Assembly (NCBI GenBank): GCA_903934375.1
Contig: CAIZNP010000038.1
Span: 1 to 41,007 of the forward strand
Direction of reading: 5' to 3'
DNA from: an uncultured Synechococcaceae cyanobacterium
Lineage (GTDB): Bacteria; Cyanobacteriota; Cyanobacteriia; PCC-6307; Cyanobiaceae
DNA length: 41,007 bases
Positions within the stretch are counted from its first letter, which is position 1. Every line of letters begins with the position of its first letter. A model generated the notes under the pieces. It worked only from the letters and a program-made list of their open reading frames with translations. It was not told the DNA's origin and searched no databases. Positions 23,118 through 31,829 of the stretch are shown one piece after another. The translations under genes and the position numbers were made by a program.

Positions 23118-23626
23118 TCAGCCGAGGGTGTTGATGGCACGAGCCAGGATCACGATGAACACGAGAATCATCGAAAAGCTGTGGATCAGCTGCAGGGTCT
23201 TGAGTTTGGATCCGATCAACAGATGCCCCTCAGGTGCTGCAAAACAGTTGCTGGATAGTGTTGTGAAGTAGAGATAATCGATCGGGCCGGGGATCCAGTT
23301 GGCCGAATGGAAGCGCACATCCTCGATCGCCTCTTCCGGAAACAGAATGCCCAGCGGCAGCCGGGGCTGCTCGGCGGAGTGAGCATCAGCGCTGATCAGG
23401 CGCAAGGGGTGATCGAAATACCAGTACCAGAACAGGAAACTGAGATTCACCGAGACATACAACAGCAGACCCTCCAGCAACAGGGCATAGGAGGCAATAC
23501 CGAGGCGAGAGCTCCCAGCAGTGCCAGCAGCCGGCGGGAACAGGCTGCGTTGCAGCGCAGCCTGGGTGGATAGGCCCACAGCAACAACGCGCTCACATAG
23601 GGCAACGGGCCGCGGGCGCTGCTCAT
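23118..23626 (-). pseudogene. Small multi-TM protein (ion-channel/DUF1345-like C-terminus?), probably frameshifted near its N-terminus
   Basis: Long minus frame gives LGIASYALLLEGLLLYVSVNLSFLFWYWYFDHPLR...WIPGPIDYLYFTTLSSNCFAAPEGHLLIGSKLKTLQLIHSFSMILVFIVILARAINTLG. The ATG that overlaps the recN stop (ATGA at 23623-23626) lies in a different frame (MSSARGPLPYVSALLLWAYPP... ending at 23447). Confidence 0.5.
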
Positions 23627-25314
23627 GAACCGTGGGCCTCCAGCAGACTGGCCGCGTAGCTGTGCGCCTGGCCGACGTCGCCGCCGGCCAGTTCCGCCAG
23701 TTCCGCCTGACGGGCCTGAGTGTCCCGCAGCTGGGACACACGCGTGTGGGTGATGCCCTTCACCACCTGCTTGGCCACACGGAAGTGGTGATCGGCCGCC
23801 GCCGCCAGCAGCGGCTGGTGGGTGACGCAGAACACCTGCCGCTTGGCCGCCAAACGCCGCAGCAACTCGGCCATCGCACCGCTCACCCGGCCGCTGACAC
23901 CGGTGTCGATCTCATCGAACAGCAGGGTGACGTGCGGATCGGCCGCCGCCAGGCAGGTTTTCAAGGCCAGCAGAAAACGCGACATCTCGCCGCCGGAGGC
24001 CACCTCCGCCAGAGGCGCCAGGGCCTGGCCGGGGTTGGCGGAGAACAGGAACTGCACCGCATCGGCCCCCTCCTCCCCGGATGTGGCGGGCGCGATCGCC
24101 ACGGCGAAGCGCACGTTGGCCAGCCCCATCGGCCGCAGGGCCTCCATCAGCTGCTGCTCCAGAGCCGTGGCAGCGCTGCGGCGGGCTGCCGTGAGCGCGG
24201 CATTGGCCCGGTCGCGGCCGGCCCGGGCGGCAGCCTCAGCGGCCTGGAGCGCCTCGAGGCTGGCCTCAGCTCCGCCAGGGGCGAGCTGCGCGCGCAGCGC
24301 ATCGCGCCAGTGAATCAGTTCAGCCAGATCCTTGCCATGGCGGCGTTCCAGGGCCTTGAGCTGAGCAATGCGCTCCTGCAGCTGGGCCAGGCTGTCGGGA
24401 TCGCTTTCCAGGCCGGCGCCGTAGCGATCGAGATCACGGGCCAGATCCTGCAGCTGGGCCAGGCCATCACTGCAGCGGGCAGCCAGGGCGGCCACGGAAG
24501 GATCCAGCTGCTGCATCTGGGCCAGCTCCGCCTCGCAGGCTGCCAGGTGATCGAGCACCGCCGGTGCCTCGTCGGCCCCCTCCTGCAGCCGGCCGATCAG
24601 GGCCATCACCCCCTGCTGCAGGCGCACGCCATGGGCCAGGCGGTTCTCCTCCGTCTGCAGGCGCTGCCGCTCGGCCGGATCCTCCAGCCGGGCGGCCTCG
24701 AGATCCTCGAGCAGCTGCTCCTGGCGGGCCCGCTCCTGCTGCAGCTGCTGCCAGTTGGCCTGGGCCTGCTCCAGGGCCGCTGCCGCCTGCCGCCAGGCCC
24801 GGCAGGCCTGGGCCACCTCCGGCAGCTGACGCTGCAAGGGCTCGCCGGCGAAGCGATCCAGCCAGCGACGCTGCTGACCCGGACGGGCCAACTGCTGGGT
24901 CTGCCCCTGCACGGTGAGATCGAGCAGCAGCGGCCGCAGCTCCTGGATCTGCGCGCGGTTCACCGCCACGCCATTGAGCCGGTGGCGGCTGCCGAGCCGG
25001 CCCTCGCTCAGGCGCCACTCGCGGCTGAGCAGGATCTCGCCCTCCTCATCCTCAAGCTGCTGCTGCTCCAGCCAGGCCTGCAGCGGCGGCGACAGGCTGA
25101 AACTCGCCTCGATCACGCCCCGCTCCGCCCCCTGGCGCAACAGCCGCGGACCGGAACCGCTGCCCGCTGCTCCGCCCAGTAGGGCATCGAGGGCGTCCAG
25201 CAGGATCGATTTACCGGCACCGGTCTCGCCGGTGAGCACCGTGAAGCCACCGCTGAAGCTGAGCTGCAGCGCCTCGATCAGCGCAATGTTCTCGAGGCGC
25301 AGTCCGGTGAGCAC
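23623..25314 (-). CDS. recN: DNA repair protein RecN
   Basis: LTGLRLENIALIEALQLSFSGGFTVLTGETGAGKSILLDALDALLGG ... LAEVASGGEMSRFLLALKTCLAAADPHVTLLFDEIDTGVSGRVSGAMAELLRRLAAKRQVFCVTHQPLLAA; GTG start at 25314. Confidence 0.95.
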   Translation of the reverse strand: MLTGLRLENIALIEALQLSFSGGFTVLTGETGAGKSILLDALDALLGGAAGSGSGPRLLRQGAERGVIEASFSLSPPLQAWLEQQQLEDEEGEILLSREWRLSEGRLGSRHRLNGVAVNRAQIQELRPLLLDLTVQGQTQQLARPGQQRRWLDRFAGEPLQRQLPEVAQACRAWRQAAAALEQAQANWQQLQQERARQEQLLEDLEAARLEDPAERQRLQTEENRLAHGVRLQQGVMALIGRLQEGADEAPAVLDHLAACEAELAQMQQLDPSVAALAARCSDGLAQLQDLARDLDRYGAGLESDPDSLAQLQERIAQLKALERRHGKDLAELIHWRDALRAQLAPGGAEASLEALQAAEAAARAGRDRANAALTAARRSAATALEQQLMEALRPMGLANVRFAVAIAPATSGEEGADAVQFLFSANPGQALAPLAEVASGGEMSRFLLALKTCLAAADPHVTLLFDEIDTGVSGRVSGAMAELLRRLAAKRQVFCVTHQPLLAAAADHHFRVAKQVVKGITHTRVSQLRDTQARQAELAELAGGDVGQAHSYAASLLEAHGS

Positions 25315-25414
25315 AGGCGCGTCCGGCAGCCGGAGGGGTAGGCGGCCCGACCGTAGCGGCTGTGTCTTTCGTTTAGAAGGGGGTGACCAGTACAGGCGCC
25401 AGCGCCCAGGCGGC

Positions 25415-27532
25415 ATGGTCGATCGCGTCCCCCCTCTCACCCCGGCGGAAGCCGCGGCGGCGGCCATGCGGGCGGCGGTGTTCGGCGAGGACGCCCAGTC
25501 ATCGGACGAACACGCCGAACATTCAGCAAGCGCAGCGATCGAAGCGATCCCTGCTGAGGCCCCTCCGGAGTTCCGTACAGCCCGTACAGAAACAGGGACA
25601 CAACCGATCAACCCACCTGCCAGCGCTGCCGCGAGCGCACCAGCTGGCAGCGATGCCGAACTCAGCGACTTCATCGAGGCCTCTGGCCTGCTCACCTACG
25701 ACCCAGCGGCGATCACCCGCATCTATGCCGGTCATCCCCAGCGGTTGCTGCGCCGCCTCTGGCAGACCCTGGTGCCGATCGGCCTCTATCTCGTGGGCGT
25801 CGGCGTCGACTGGCTCACCCGCCGGCTGCAGGACCCCAGCCATGCACGGGCACGGGCCAAGGAGGCCGCGGATCTGGTGGCCTCGCTGGGACCGGCCTTC
25901 ATCAAAGCCGGTCAGGCCCTCTCCACCCGACCGGACATCATTCCGCCGCTGCTGCTGGAGGAACTGGCCCAGCTGCAGGACCAGCTGCCGGGCTTCGATT
26001 CAGCCCTGGCCATGGCCTGCATCGAGGAGGACCTCGGAGCTCCGATCCACACGATCTACGCCGAACTGGAACGGGAACCGATCTCTGCGGCTTCCCTGGG
26101 CCAGGTGCACCGCGGCGTGCTGCTCAGCGGCGAGAAGGTGGCCGTGAAGGTGCAGCGCCCGGGCCTGCGCGAGCAGATCACGCTCGATCTCTACATCGTG
26201 CGCAACATCGCCGCCTGGCTGAACCGCAACGTCGGCCTGATCCGCTCCGACCTGGTGGCTCTGATCGATGAGCTCGGCCAGCGGGTGTTCGAGGAGATGG
26301 ATTACTGCAATGAAGCGAGCAACGCCGAAGCTTTCGCCCGGCTGCACGCCCACAACCCGCGCATTGCCGTACCGCGCATCCACCACGAGGCCACGGCGCG
26401 CCGGGTGCTCACCATGGAATGGATCGACGGGGTGAAGCTCACCAATCTCGAGGCGGTGCGCCAGCTGGGCATCGACCCGGACGACATGGTGAGCGTGGGG
26501 GTGAACTGCTCCTTGCAGCAGCTGCTGGAACACGGCTTCTTCCACGCTGACCCCCACCCGGGCAACCTGCTGGCGCTGGCGGATGGCCGCCTGGCCTATC
26601 TCGATTTCGGCATGATGAGCACGGTGAGCCGCGAATCGCGCACCGGACTGATCCAGGCGGTGGTGCACCTGGTGAACCGCAACTTCGCCAAGCTCTCCAA
26701 GGACTTCGTTGCCCTCGGCTTCCTGGCGGAGGACGTCAATCTCGAACCGATCGTGCCAGCGTTCGAGAGCGTGTTCGGCCAGGCCCTGGAGATGGGGGTC
26801 AGCCGCATGGACTTCAAGGCCGTCACCGACGACCTCTCGGGCGTGATGTATCGCTTCCCGTTCCGGGTGCCCCCCTACTACGCCCTGATCATCCGCTCGC
26901 TGGTGACGCTCGAGGGCATCGCCCTGAGCGTTGATCCCGAGTTCAAGATCCTCGGCGCCGCCTACCCCTACTTCGCCCGCCGGTTGATGGAGGATCCCGA
27001 CCCCCAGCTGCGCGACAGCCTGAGGGAAATGCTGTTCGACGGCGAGATCTTCCGCTGGCAGCGGCTGGACAACCTGATCACCAGTGCCGCCAGCGGCGCC
27101 ACGCTCGATCTGGAGGGCCTGCTCGATCAGGTTCTCGACTTCCTGTTCTCGCCAAAGGCCGGTCTGCTGCGCAACCAACTGGTGGAAGCCGCCGTCAACC
27201 AGATGGACGCCTTCGGCTGGCAGACGACCCTGCGCCTCAGCCAGCGGCTACCCAGGCTGCTGCTTCCCCCGGGGCTGCGGGATCGTGAACCAGCCACGAT
27301 CAGCGACAGGGAGCTGCTGTCCCTCGAGCCCATCCAGCGGTTGGTGGCCATCCTGCGCCAGCTACCCGGCTTCGAGCCGCAGCTGCTGCTGCGTCGACTG
27401 CCGAGGCTGCTGCAGGAAACTGAAGTGCGCCGCATGGGGGCAGAGCTGGCACGCGGGCTTGCCGAACGCAGCGTGGTGCGGCTCGTGCGCGATGTGCTGG
27501 TGGGTCCTGGAACGGCAGCAGGCAGCGCCTAG
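25415..27532 (+). CDS. ABC1/AarF/UbiB-family atypical kinase
   Basis: SLGPAFIKAGQALSTRPDIIPPLLLEELAQLQDQLP (KxGQ motif), ISAASLGQVHRGVLLSGEKVAVKVQRPGL, FFHADPHPGNLLALADGRLAYLDFGMM. Confidence 0.93.
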   Translation: MVDRVPPLTPAEAAAAAMRAAVFGEDAQSSDEHAEHSASAAIEAIPAEAPPEFRTARTETGTQPINPPASAAASAPAGSDAELSDFIEASGLLTYDPAAITRIYAGHPQRLLRRLWQTLVPIGLYLVGVGVDWLTRRLQDPSHARARAKEAADLVASLGPAFIKAGQALSTRPDIIPPLLLEELAQLQDQLPGFDSALAMACIEEDLGAPIHTIYAELEREPISAASLGQVHRGVLLSGEKVAVKVQRPGLREQITLDLYIVRNIAAWLNRNVGLIRSDLVALIDELGQRVFEEMDYCNEASNAEAFARLHAHNPRIAVPRIHHEATARRVLTMEWIDGVKLTNLEAVRQLGIDPDDMVSVGVNCSLQQLLEHGFFHADPHPGNLLALADGRLAYLDFGMMSTVSRESRTGLIQAVVHLVNRNFAKLSKDFVALGFLAEDVNLEPIVPAFESVFGQALEMGVSRMDFKAVTDDLSGVMYRFPFRVPPYYALIIRSLVTLEGIALSVDPEFKILGAAYPYFARRLMEDPDPQLRDSLREMLFDGEIFRWQRLDNLITSAASGATLDLEGLLDQVLDFLFSPKAGLLRNQLVEAAVNQMDAFGWQTTLRLSQRLPRLLLPPGLRDREPATISDRELLSLEPIQRLVAILRQLPGFEPQLLLRRLPRLLQETEVRRMGAELARGLAERSVVRLVRDVLVGPGTAAGSA
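25575..25601 (+). repeat. 27-bp dispersed element, copy 1 (inside N-terminal coding part of ABC1 kinase ORF)
   Basis: GTACAGCCCGTACAGAAACAGGGACAC; 25/27 identical to copy 2, differing only at CA versus AC. Confidence 0.85.
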
Positions 27533-27567
27533 GGTTGCGGCACGCCCGTCCGCCGCGCCGCCCCACC

Positions 27568-28173
27568 ATGGCCTCCTTGAAGCGTCAGCGCCTGGCCGCA
27601 GCTCTGCTGGGTGCAGGTCTGCTGGCGGGATCGCCGCTGCTGCCCAGCGCGAGCCTGGCCGCCCAGAACGTGGTGTTCGTGAGCGGGGCCTTCCGGCGTT
27701 CGATCGCCGTGGCCGATATGAAGCATCTGGCCACCACAGGCGAGGCCCGTGGTCTGCTGGCGGATGTGATGGCCTTCGCCAGGCAGAAACCACAGGACGT
27801 CGCCAAGCTGCTTCAGGCGGAACTGAGCCTACCGCTGGTTCTCACCAGCCGCCTGCTCAACACCCGCATCGGTGAAGCGATCCTCAACAGGCTCGCTCAG
27901 ATCATGTACCCGCTCAAAGCGAAACCCGCCGGCATTCCGGCCCTGCGAGCCGGCGTGATCAACGGGCTGGTGGCGGGCGACGGCAGGCTCAATGCCATCG
28001 GCTTCCTGCAGGCCTATCCGGTGGATGAGCTGGAAGTGAACATCCCGGCGCTGCTGGCGTTGATGAGCAAGGCCAGCTCGATCAGCCAGCTGGTGAGCTA
28101 TTTCAGCGATGCGCCGCTCGATGGCCTGCGCGGTGACTCCGATGCCCCCAAGGGCCTGAAACCGGCCCCGTAG
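27568..28173 (+). CDS. DUF1400-like secreted protein without an attached alpha/beta-hydrolase domain
   Basis: Signal-peptide-like N-terminus (LAAALLGAGLLAGSPLLPSASLAAQ), then VVFVSGAFRRSIAVADMKHLATTGEA... LSLPLVLTSRLLNTRIGEAILNRLAQIM; resembles DUF1400. Confidence 0.7.
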   Translation: MASLKRQRLAAALLGAGLLAGSPLLPSASLAAQNVVFVSGAFRRSIAVADMKHLATTGEARGLLADVMAFARQKPQDVAKLLQAELSLPLVLTSRLLNTRIGEAILNRLAQIMYPLKAKPAGIPALRAGVINGLVAGDGRLNAIGFLQAYPVDELEVNIPALLALMSKASSISQLVSYFSDAPLDGLRGDSDAPKGLKPAP

Positions 28174-28203
28174 ATTCAGATTCAGACCACCAGCCCACCG
28201 CCC

Positions 28204-29313
28204 GTGCCCCTGCTGTCCTCCATCCGCCGGCGCCTGGGTGGCACCAAACCGGCCATGCAGGACTGGCCGGGCCTGATCGAGGGCTACCGCAAGTGGCTGC
28301 CGGTGAGCGACAGGACACCGGTGATCACCCTGCGCGAGGGCGCCACGCCGCTGATTCCCGCCCCGGTGATCGCCGAGCGCATCGGCAAGGGCGTGAAGGT
28401 CTACCTCAAATACGACGGCCTCAACCCCACCGGCTCCTTCAAGGACCGTGGCATGACCATGGCCATCAGCAAGGCCAAGGAAGCAGGCTCGGAGGCGGTG
28501 ATCTGCGCCAGCACGGGCAACACCTCGGCCGCCGCTGCCGCCTATGCCCGCCGTGGCGGCATGCGCGCCTTCGTGCTGATTCCCGATGGCTACGTGGCCC
28601 AGGGCAAGCTGGCCCAGGCCCTGCTCTACGGCGCTGAGGTTCTGGCGGTGAAGGGCAACTTCGACCGGGCCCTGGCGATCGTGCGCGAGGTGGCCGATCA
28701 GTACCCGGTCACCCTGGTGAACTCACTCAACCCGTACCGGCTGCAAGGTCAGAAGACCGCCGCCTTCGAGGTGGTGGATGCCCTGGGCGAGGCACCCGAC
28801 TGGCTGTGCATCCCCGTGGGCAACGCCGGCAACATCAGCGCCTACTGGATGGGCTTCAACGAGTACAAGGCCGCGGGCCACAGCCGCAGGCTGCCGCGGA
28901 TGATGGGCTTCCAGGCCGCCGGAGCCGCACCGCTGGTGCTGGGCCACACGGTGGAACAGCCGGACACGATCGCCACCGCGATCCGCATCGGCAACCCGGT
29001 GAATAAGGAGAACGCCCTCAAGGCCCGTGCCGAAAGCAACGGCGACTTCATGGCCGTGACCGACGCCGAAATCATCGACGCCTACAAGCTCCTGGGCAGC
29101 GGTGAAGGGGTGTTCTGCGAGCCCGCCAGCGCCGCCTCAGTGGCCGGCCTGATCAAACGCCGCGAGGAGGTGCCCGCTGGCGCCACGGTGGTGTGCGTAC
29201 TCACCGGCAACGGCCTCAAGGACCCCACCACGGCCATCGAGCACAACGACTCCAAGTTCCACACCGGCCTTGATCCCGACACCGATACCGTGGCCCGCGT
29301 GATGGGCTTCTAG
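28204..29313 (+). CDS. thrC: Threonine synthase
   Basis: WPGLIEGYRKWLPVSDRTPVITLREGATPLIPA, LKYDGLNPTGSFKDRGMTMAISKAKEAGSEAVICASTGNTSAAAAAYARRGG; GTG start. Confidence 0.95.
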   Translation: MPLLSSIRRRLGGTKPAMQDWPGLIEGYRKWLPVSDRTPVITLREGATPLIPAPVIAERIGKGVKVYLKYDGLNPTGSFKDRGMTMAISKAKEAGSEAVICASTGNTSAAAAAYARRGGMRAFVLIPDGYVAQGKLAQALLYGAEVLAVKGNFDRALAIVREVADQYPVTLVNSLNPYRLQGQKTAAFEVVDALGEAPDWLCIPVGNAGNISAYWMGFNEYKAAGHSRRLPRMMGFQAAGAAPLVLGHTVEQPDTIATAIRIGNPVNKENALKARAESNGDFMAVTDAEIIDAYKLLGSGEGVFCEPASAASVAGLIKRREEVPAGATVVCVLTGNGLKDPTTAIEHNDSKFHTGLDPDTDTVARVMGF

Positions 29314-29337
29314 GGCATCCGATCCAGCTCTAACCCT

Positions 29338-29367
29338 GCCGCCGCCGATCCCACCGGCGGCTTTTTT
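29338..29367 (+). terminator. Rho-independent terminator downstream of thrC
   Basis: GCCGCCG-ATCCCAC-CGGCGGC perfect 7-bp GC stem followed by TTTTTT. Confidence 0.85.
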
Positions 29368-29762
29368 GTGCTCCAACAGGGTCAGCAAACCGCCGCCAGC
29401 CCAGAAAGTGTCTGTCCACAACCTCAGGAAAAGATCCCGTCGGAACCGGGAAAACCGCCGGAGTTAACACAGCCCCATCAAGCCGTTGTTTTCCCCAGCT
29501 TCCGGAATCTCGGGAAAAGGTCGAATGAGTGTTTTCTCCTCAGCGGCTTTCCACAGGGCTGTGTTTTGAAAAGGCTCTGCAGCACAGGGGTCTTGGGGCT
29601 TCTTGCCGCTTTCCCCAGGCCCTACGGCTACGGATTCAATTTCTTTTCTTCAAATCTTCAAATCCATGGAGTGATCGGTTGGGGACGAACCGGCCAGGTG
29701 AGGATCCGCCCGTTGCGCTTCGGGGCGCCCTGTGGAAGCGTGGGGGACCCTCCCGCCCCGCC
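29368..29762. other. oriC: Putative chromosomal replication origin (oriC)
   Basis: 395-bp non-coding gap upstream of dnaN. DnaA-box-like 9-mers: CTGTCCACA (29412-29420), CTTTCCACA (29547-29555), TGTGGAAGC (29731-29739, reverse of GCTTCCACA), TTTTCCCCA (29489-29497), CTTTCCCCA (29609-29617), plus a local AT-rich pyrimidine tract ATTCAATTTCTTTTCTTCAAATCTTCAAAT. Confidence 0.65.
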
Positions 29763-30893
29763 ATGAAGCTGGTCTGCTCCCAGGCCGAACTCAACGCCAG
29801 CCTTCAGCTGGTGAGTCGGGCCGTGGCAGGCCGCCCCACCCATCCGGTGCTGGCCAACGTGCTGCTGACCGCTGATGCCGGCACCGGACGTCTCAGCCTC
29901 ACCGGTTACGACCTCAGTCTCGGAATTCAGACCAGCCTCGCTGCCTCGGTCCAGACGAGCGGCGCCATCACCCTGCCGGCACGCCTGTTCGGTGAGATTG
30001 TGGCCCGCATGCCTGCCGACAGCCCGATCAGCCTCAGCTGCGCGGAGGCCAGTGAGCAGGTGGAGCTCACCAGCGCGTCCGGCAGTTACCAGATGCGCGG
30101 CATGCCCGCAGATGATTTCCCGGAGCTGCCGCTGGCCCAGAGCAGCATCCCGATCCGCCTCGATCCCGATGTGCTGGTGAGGGGGTTGCGGGCCACCCTG
30201 TTCGCCAGCAGTGGCGATGAGGCCAAGCAGCTGCTCACCGGTGTGCATCTCGGCCTCAATGAGCAGGGCCTTGAATGCGCCGCCACCGACGGCCATCGCC
30301 TGGCGGTGCTGCGACTGGAGAACAGCGCCGAAGGAGAGGGTGCTGTGGATGTCACCGTGCCCGCGCGCTCCCTGCGGGAACTGGAGCGCCTGCTCTCCGG
30401 TCGTGGTGGCGGTGAGGCCGTGAGTCTGTTCTGTGATCGCGGCCAAGTCGTGTTCCAGTGGGCCGATCAGGTGCTCACCAGCCGCAGCCTCGATGGCACG
30501 TATCCGAACTATCGGCAGCTGATCCCGGACAGTTTCGTCCGCACTCTCACGATCGATCGCCGCGGCCTTGTGAGCGCCCTCGAGCGGGTGGCGGTGCTGG
30601 CGGACCAGCACAACAACGTGGTGAAGCTCAGCAGTGATCCGGCCCGTGGTCAGCTGGCCATCAGCGCCGACGCCCAGGATGTGGGCAGCGGCTCCGAATC
30701 CCTGGCTGCCGAGATCACCGGCGATGCCATCCAGATCGCCTTCAACGTCCGCTATGTGCTCGATGGTCTCAAGGCCATGACCTCCGAGCGGGTGGAGCTT
30801 CGCTGCAACGCACCCACGACGCCTGTGGTGCTCGCCCCCCATGACGACCCCGCTTTCACCTATCTGGTGATGCCGGTTCAGATCCGCCAGTAG
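29763..30893 (+). CDS. dnaN: DNA polymerase III subunit beta (sliding clamp)
   Basis: MKLVCSQAELNASLQLVSRAVAGRPTHPVLANVLLTAD ... TGVHLGLNEQGLECAATDGHRLAVLRL ... YVLDGLKAMTSERVELRCNAPTTPVVLAPHDDPAFTYLVMPVQIR. Confidence 0.97.
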   Translation: MKLVCSQAELNASLQLVSRAVAGRPTHPVLANVLLTADAGTGRLSLTGYDLSLGIQTSLAASVQTSGAITLPARLFGEIVARMPADSPISLSCAEASEQVELTSASGSYQMRGMPADDFPELPLAQSSIPIRLDPDVLVRGLRATLFASSGDEAKQLLTGVHLGLNEQGLECAATDGHRLAVLRLENSAEGEGAVDVTVPARSLRELERLLSGRGGGEAVSLFCDRGQVVFQWADQVLTSRSLDGTYPNYRQLIPDSFVRTLTIDRRGLVSALERVAVLADQHNNVVKLSSDPARGQLAISADAQDVGSGSESLAAEITGDAIQIAFNVRYVLDGLKAMTSERVELRCNAPTTPVVLAPHDDPAFTYLVMPVQIRQ

Positions 30894-30916
30894 GTCGGCA
30901 GCGGCAGACTGAGCCG

Positions 30917-31762
30917 GTGAGCCTTCCCGAGCAACTTCTTCTCAGCGATCTGCTGCGCCGGCGCGTGCGTTGCGATCAGGGCCTTGACCACGGCCCCGGC
31001 ACGGAGGCCTGGATGCACCCGCCGGTGCACCGGCTCCTGGGTTGGATCAGTCGCCCGTCCAGCTTTGGGGATCGGCGCCTGGCCTGGCGCCTCGATCAGC
31101 TGCGCGGTCTGGCCGAGCAGGAGCTGTTCGTGCAGGGCGCTGGGGCCGATACCGATCAGCCCACCGTGGACCGGCTGCCCACCTTGATCGGCGCCTCTTT
31201 GCTGGGGCGCGATCGCGAGGTGATCGGCCGTGTGGTCGATGCTGCCGTGGAGTTCAGCAGCGGTCGCATCGTTCATTACCTGGTGGCCCGCAGCGATCCG
31301 CGCCTGCCGGGCAGCAGCCGCTGGCGCCTCAGCCCCGAACGGATCGTTGACCAGCAGCCCGGTCAGGTGTTCACCGCCATCGAGGGCCTCGATGATCTGC
31401 CCCTGGCCCGCGCCAGCGTGCGCCAGGAGTTCCTGCGTCGTTCACGCCGCTGGCGCGACCAGGTGCAGGAGGAGACCTCCCGGCTGCGTGATCAGTTCCA
31501 GCAGGCCGGCGATCGCTTCGAGGAGCGCCTCGAGGGCTGGATGGAGGAGCCCCCCTGGGACGCCCCGCCAGAGGATCCCGCCGACGCTCCCTGGCTGGAG
31601 CGGCCGGAGCGACCACGTTCCGGCCGCGATCGCCCGGAGTCTTATGCCCGCTCTGACGACACCTGGGACGATTGGCCCGACGAGAACCCGCCTGCGCCCC
31701 GTCGTCGTCGCTCTGAGCCTGCCGCTGGCCAGGATGAGCGCGAGGAGGATCCCTGGTTCTGA
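30917..31762 (+). CDS. PRC-barrel domain protein with acidic/proline-rich C-terminal tail
   Basis: LPTLIGASLLGRDREVIGRVVDAAVEFSSGRIVHYLVARSDPRLPGSSRWRLSPERI is PRC-barrel-like; GTG start; lies between dnaN and purL. Confidence 0.78.
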   Translation: MSLPEQLLLSDLLRRRVRCDQGLDHGPGTEAWMHPPVHRLLGWISRPSSFGDRRLAWRLDQLRGLAEQELFVQGAGADTDQPTVDRLPTLIGASLLGRDREVIGRVVDAAVEFSSGRIVHYLVARSDPRLPGSSRWRLSPERIVDQQPGQVFTAIEGLDDLPLARASVRQEFLRRSRRWRDQVQEETSRLRDQFQQAGDRFEERLEGWMEEPPWDAPPEDPADAPWLERPERPRSGRDRPESYARSDDTWDDWPDENPPAPRRRRSEPAAGQDEREEDPWF

Positions 31763-31829
31763 GCTGGCGTTGCTGACGGGGCACCGGTGAGTCGCTCGGC
31801 AAGACTGGCGTCATTCCGCCCGTGAGTTC

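Noticed and set aside
24467-25018. 183-aa minus ORF inside recN
   Set aside because: Ala/Gly/Pro-rich out-of-frame translation of recN coiled-coil region.
29368-29766. 132-aa ORF across the thrC-dnaN intergenic region
   Set aside because: No protein-like motifs, overlaps terminator and origin-like features; best explained as chance.
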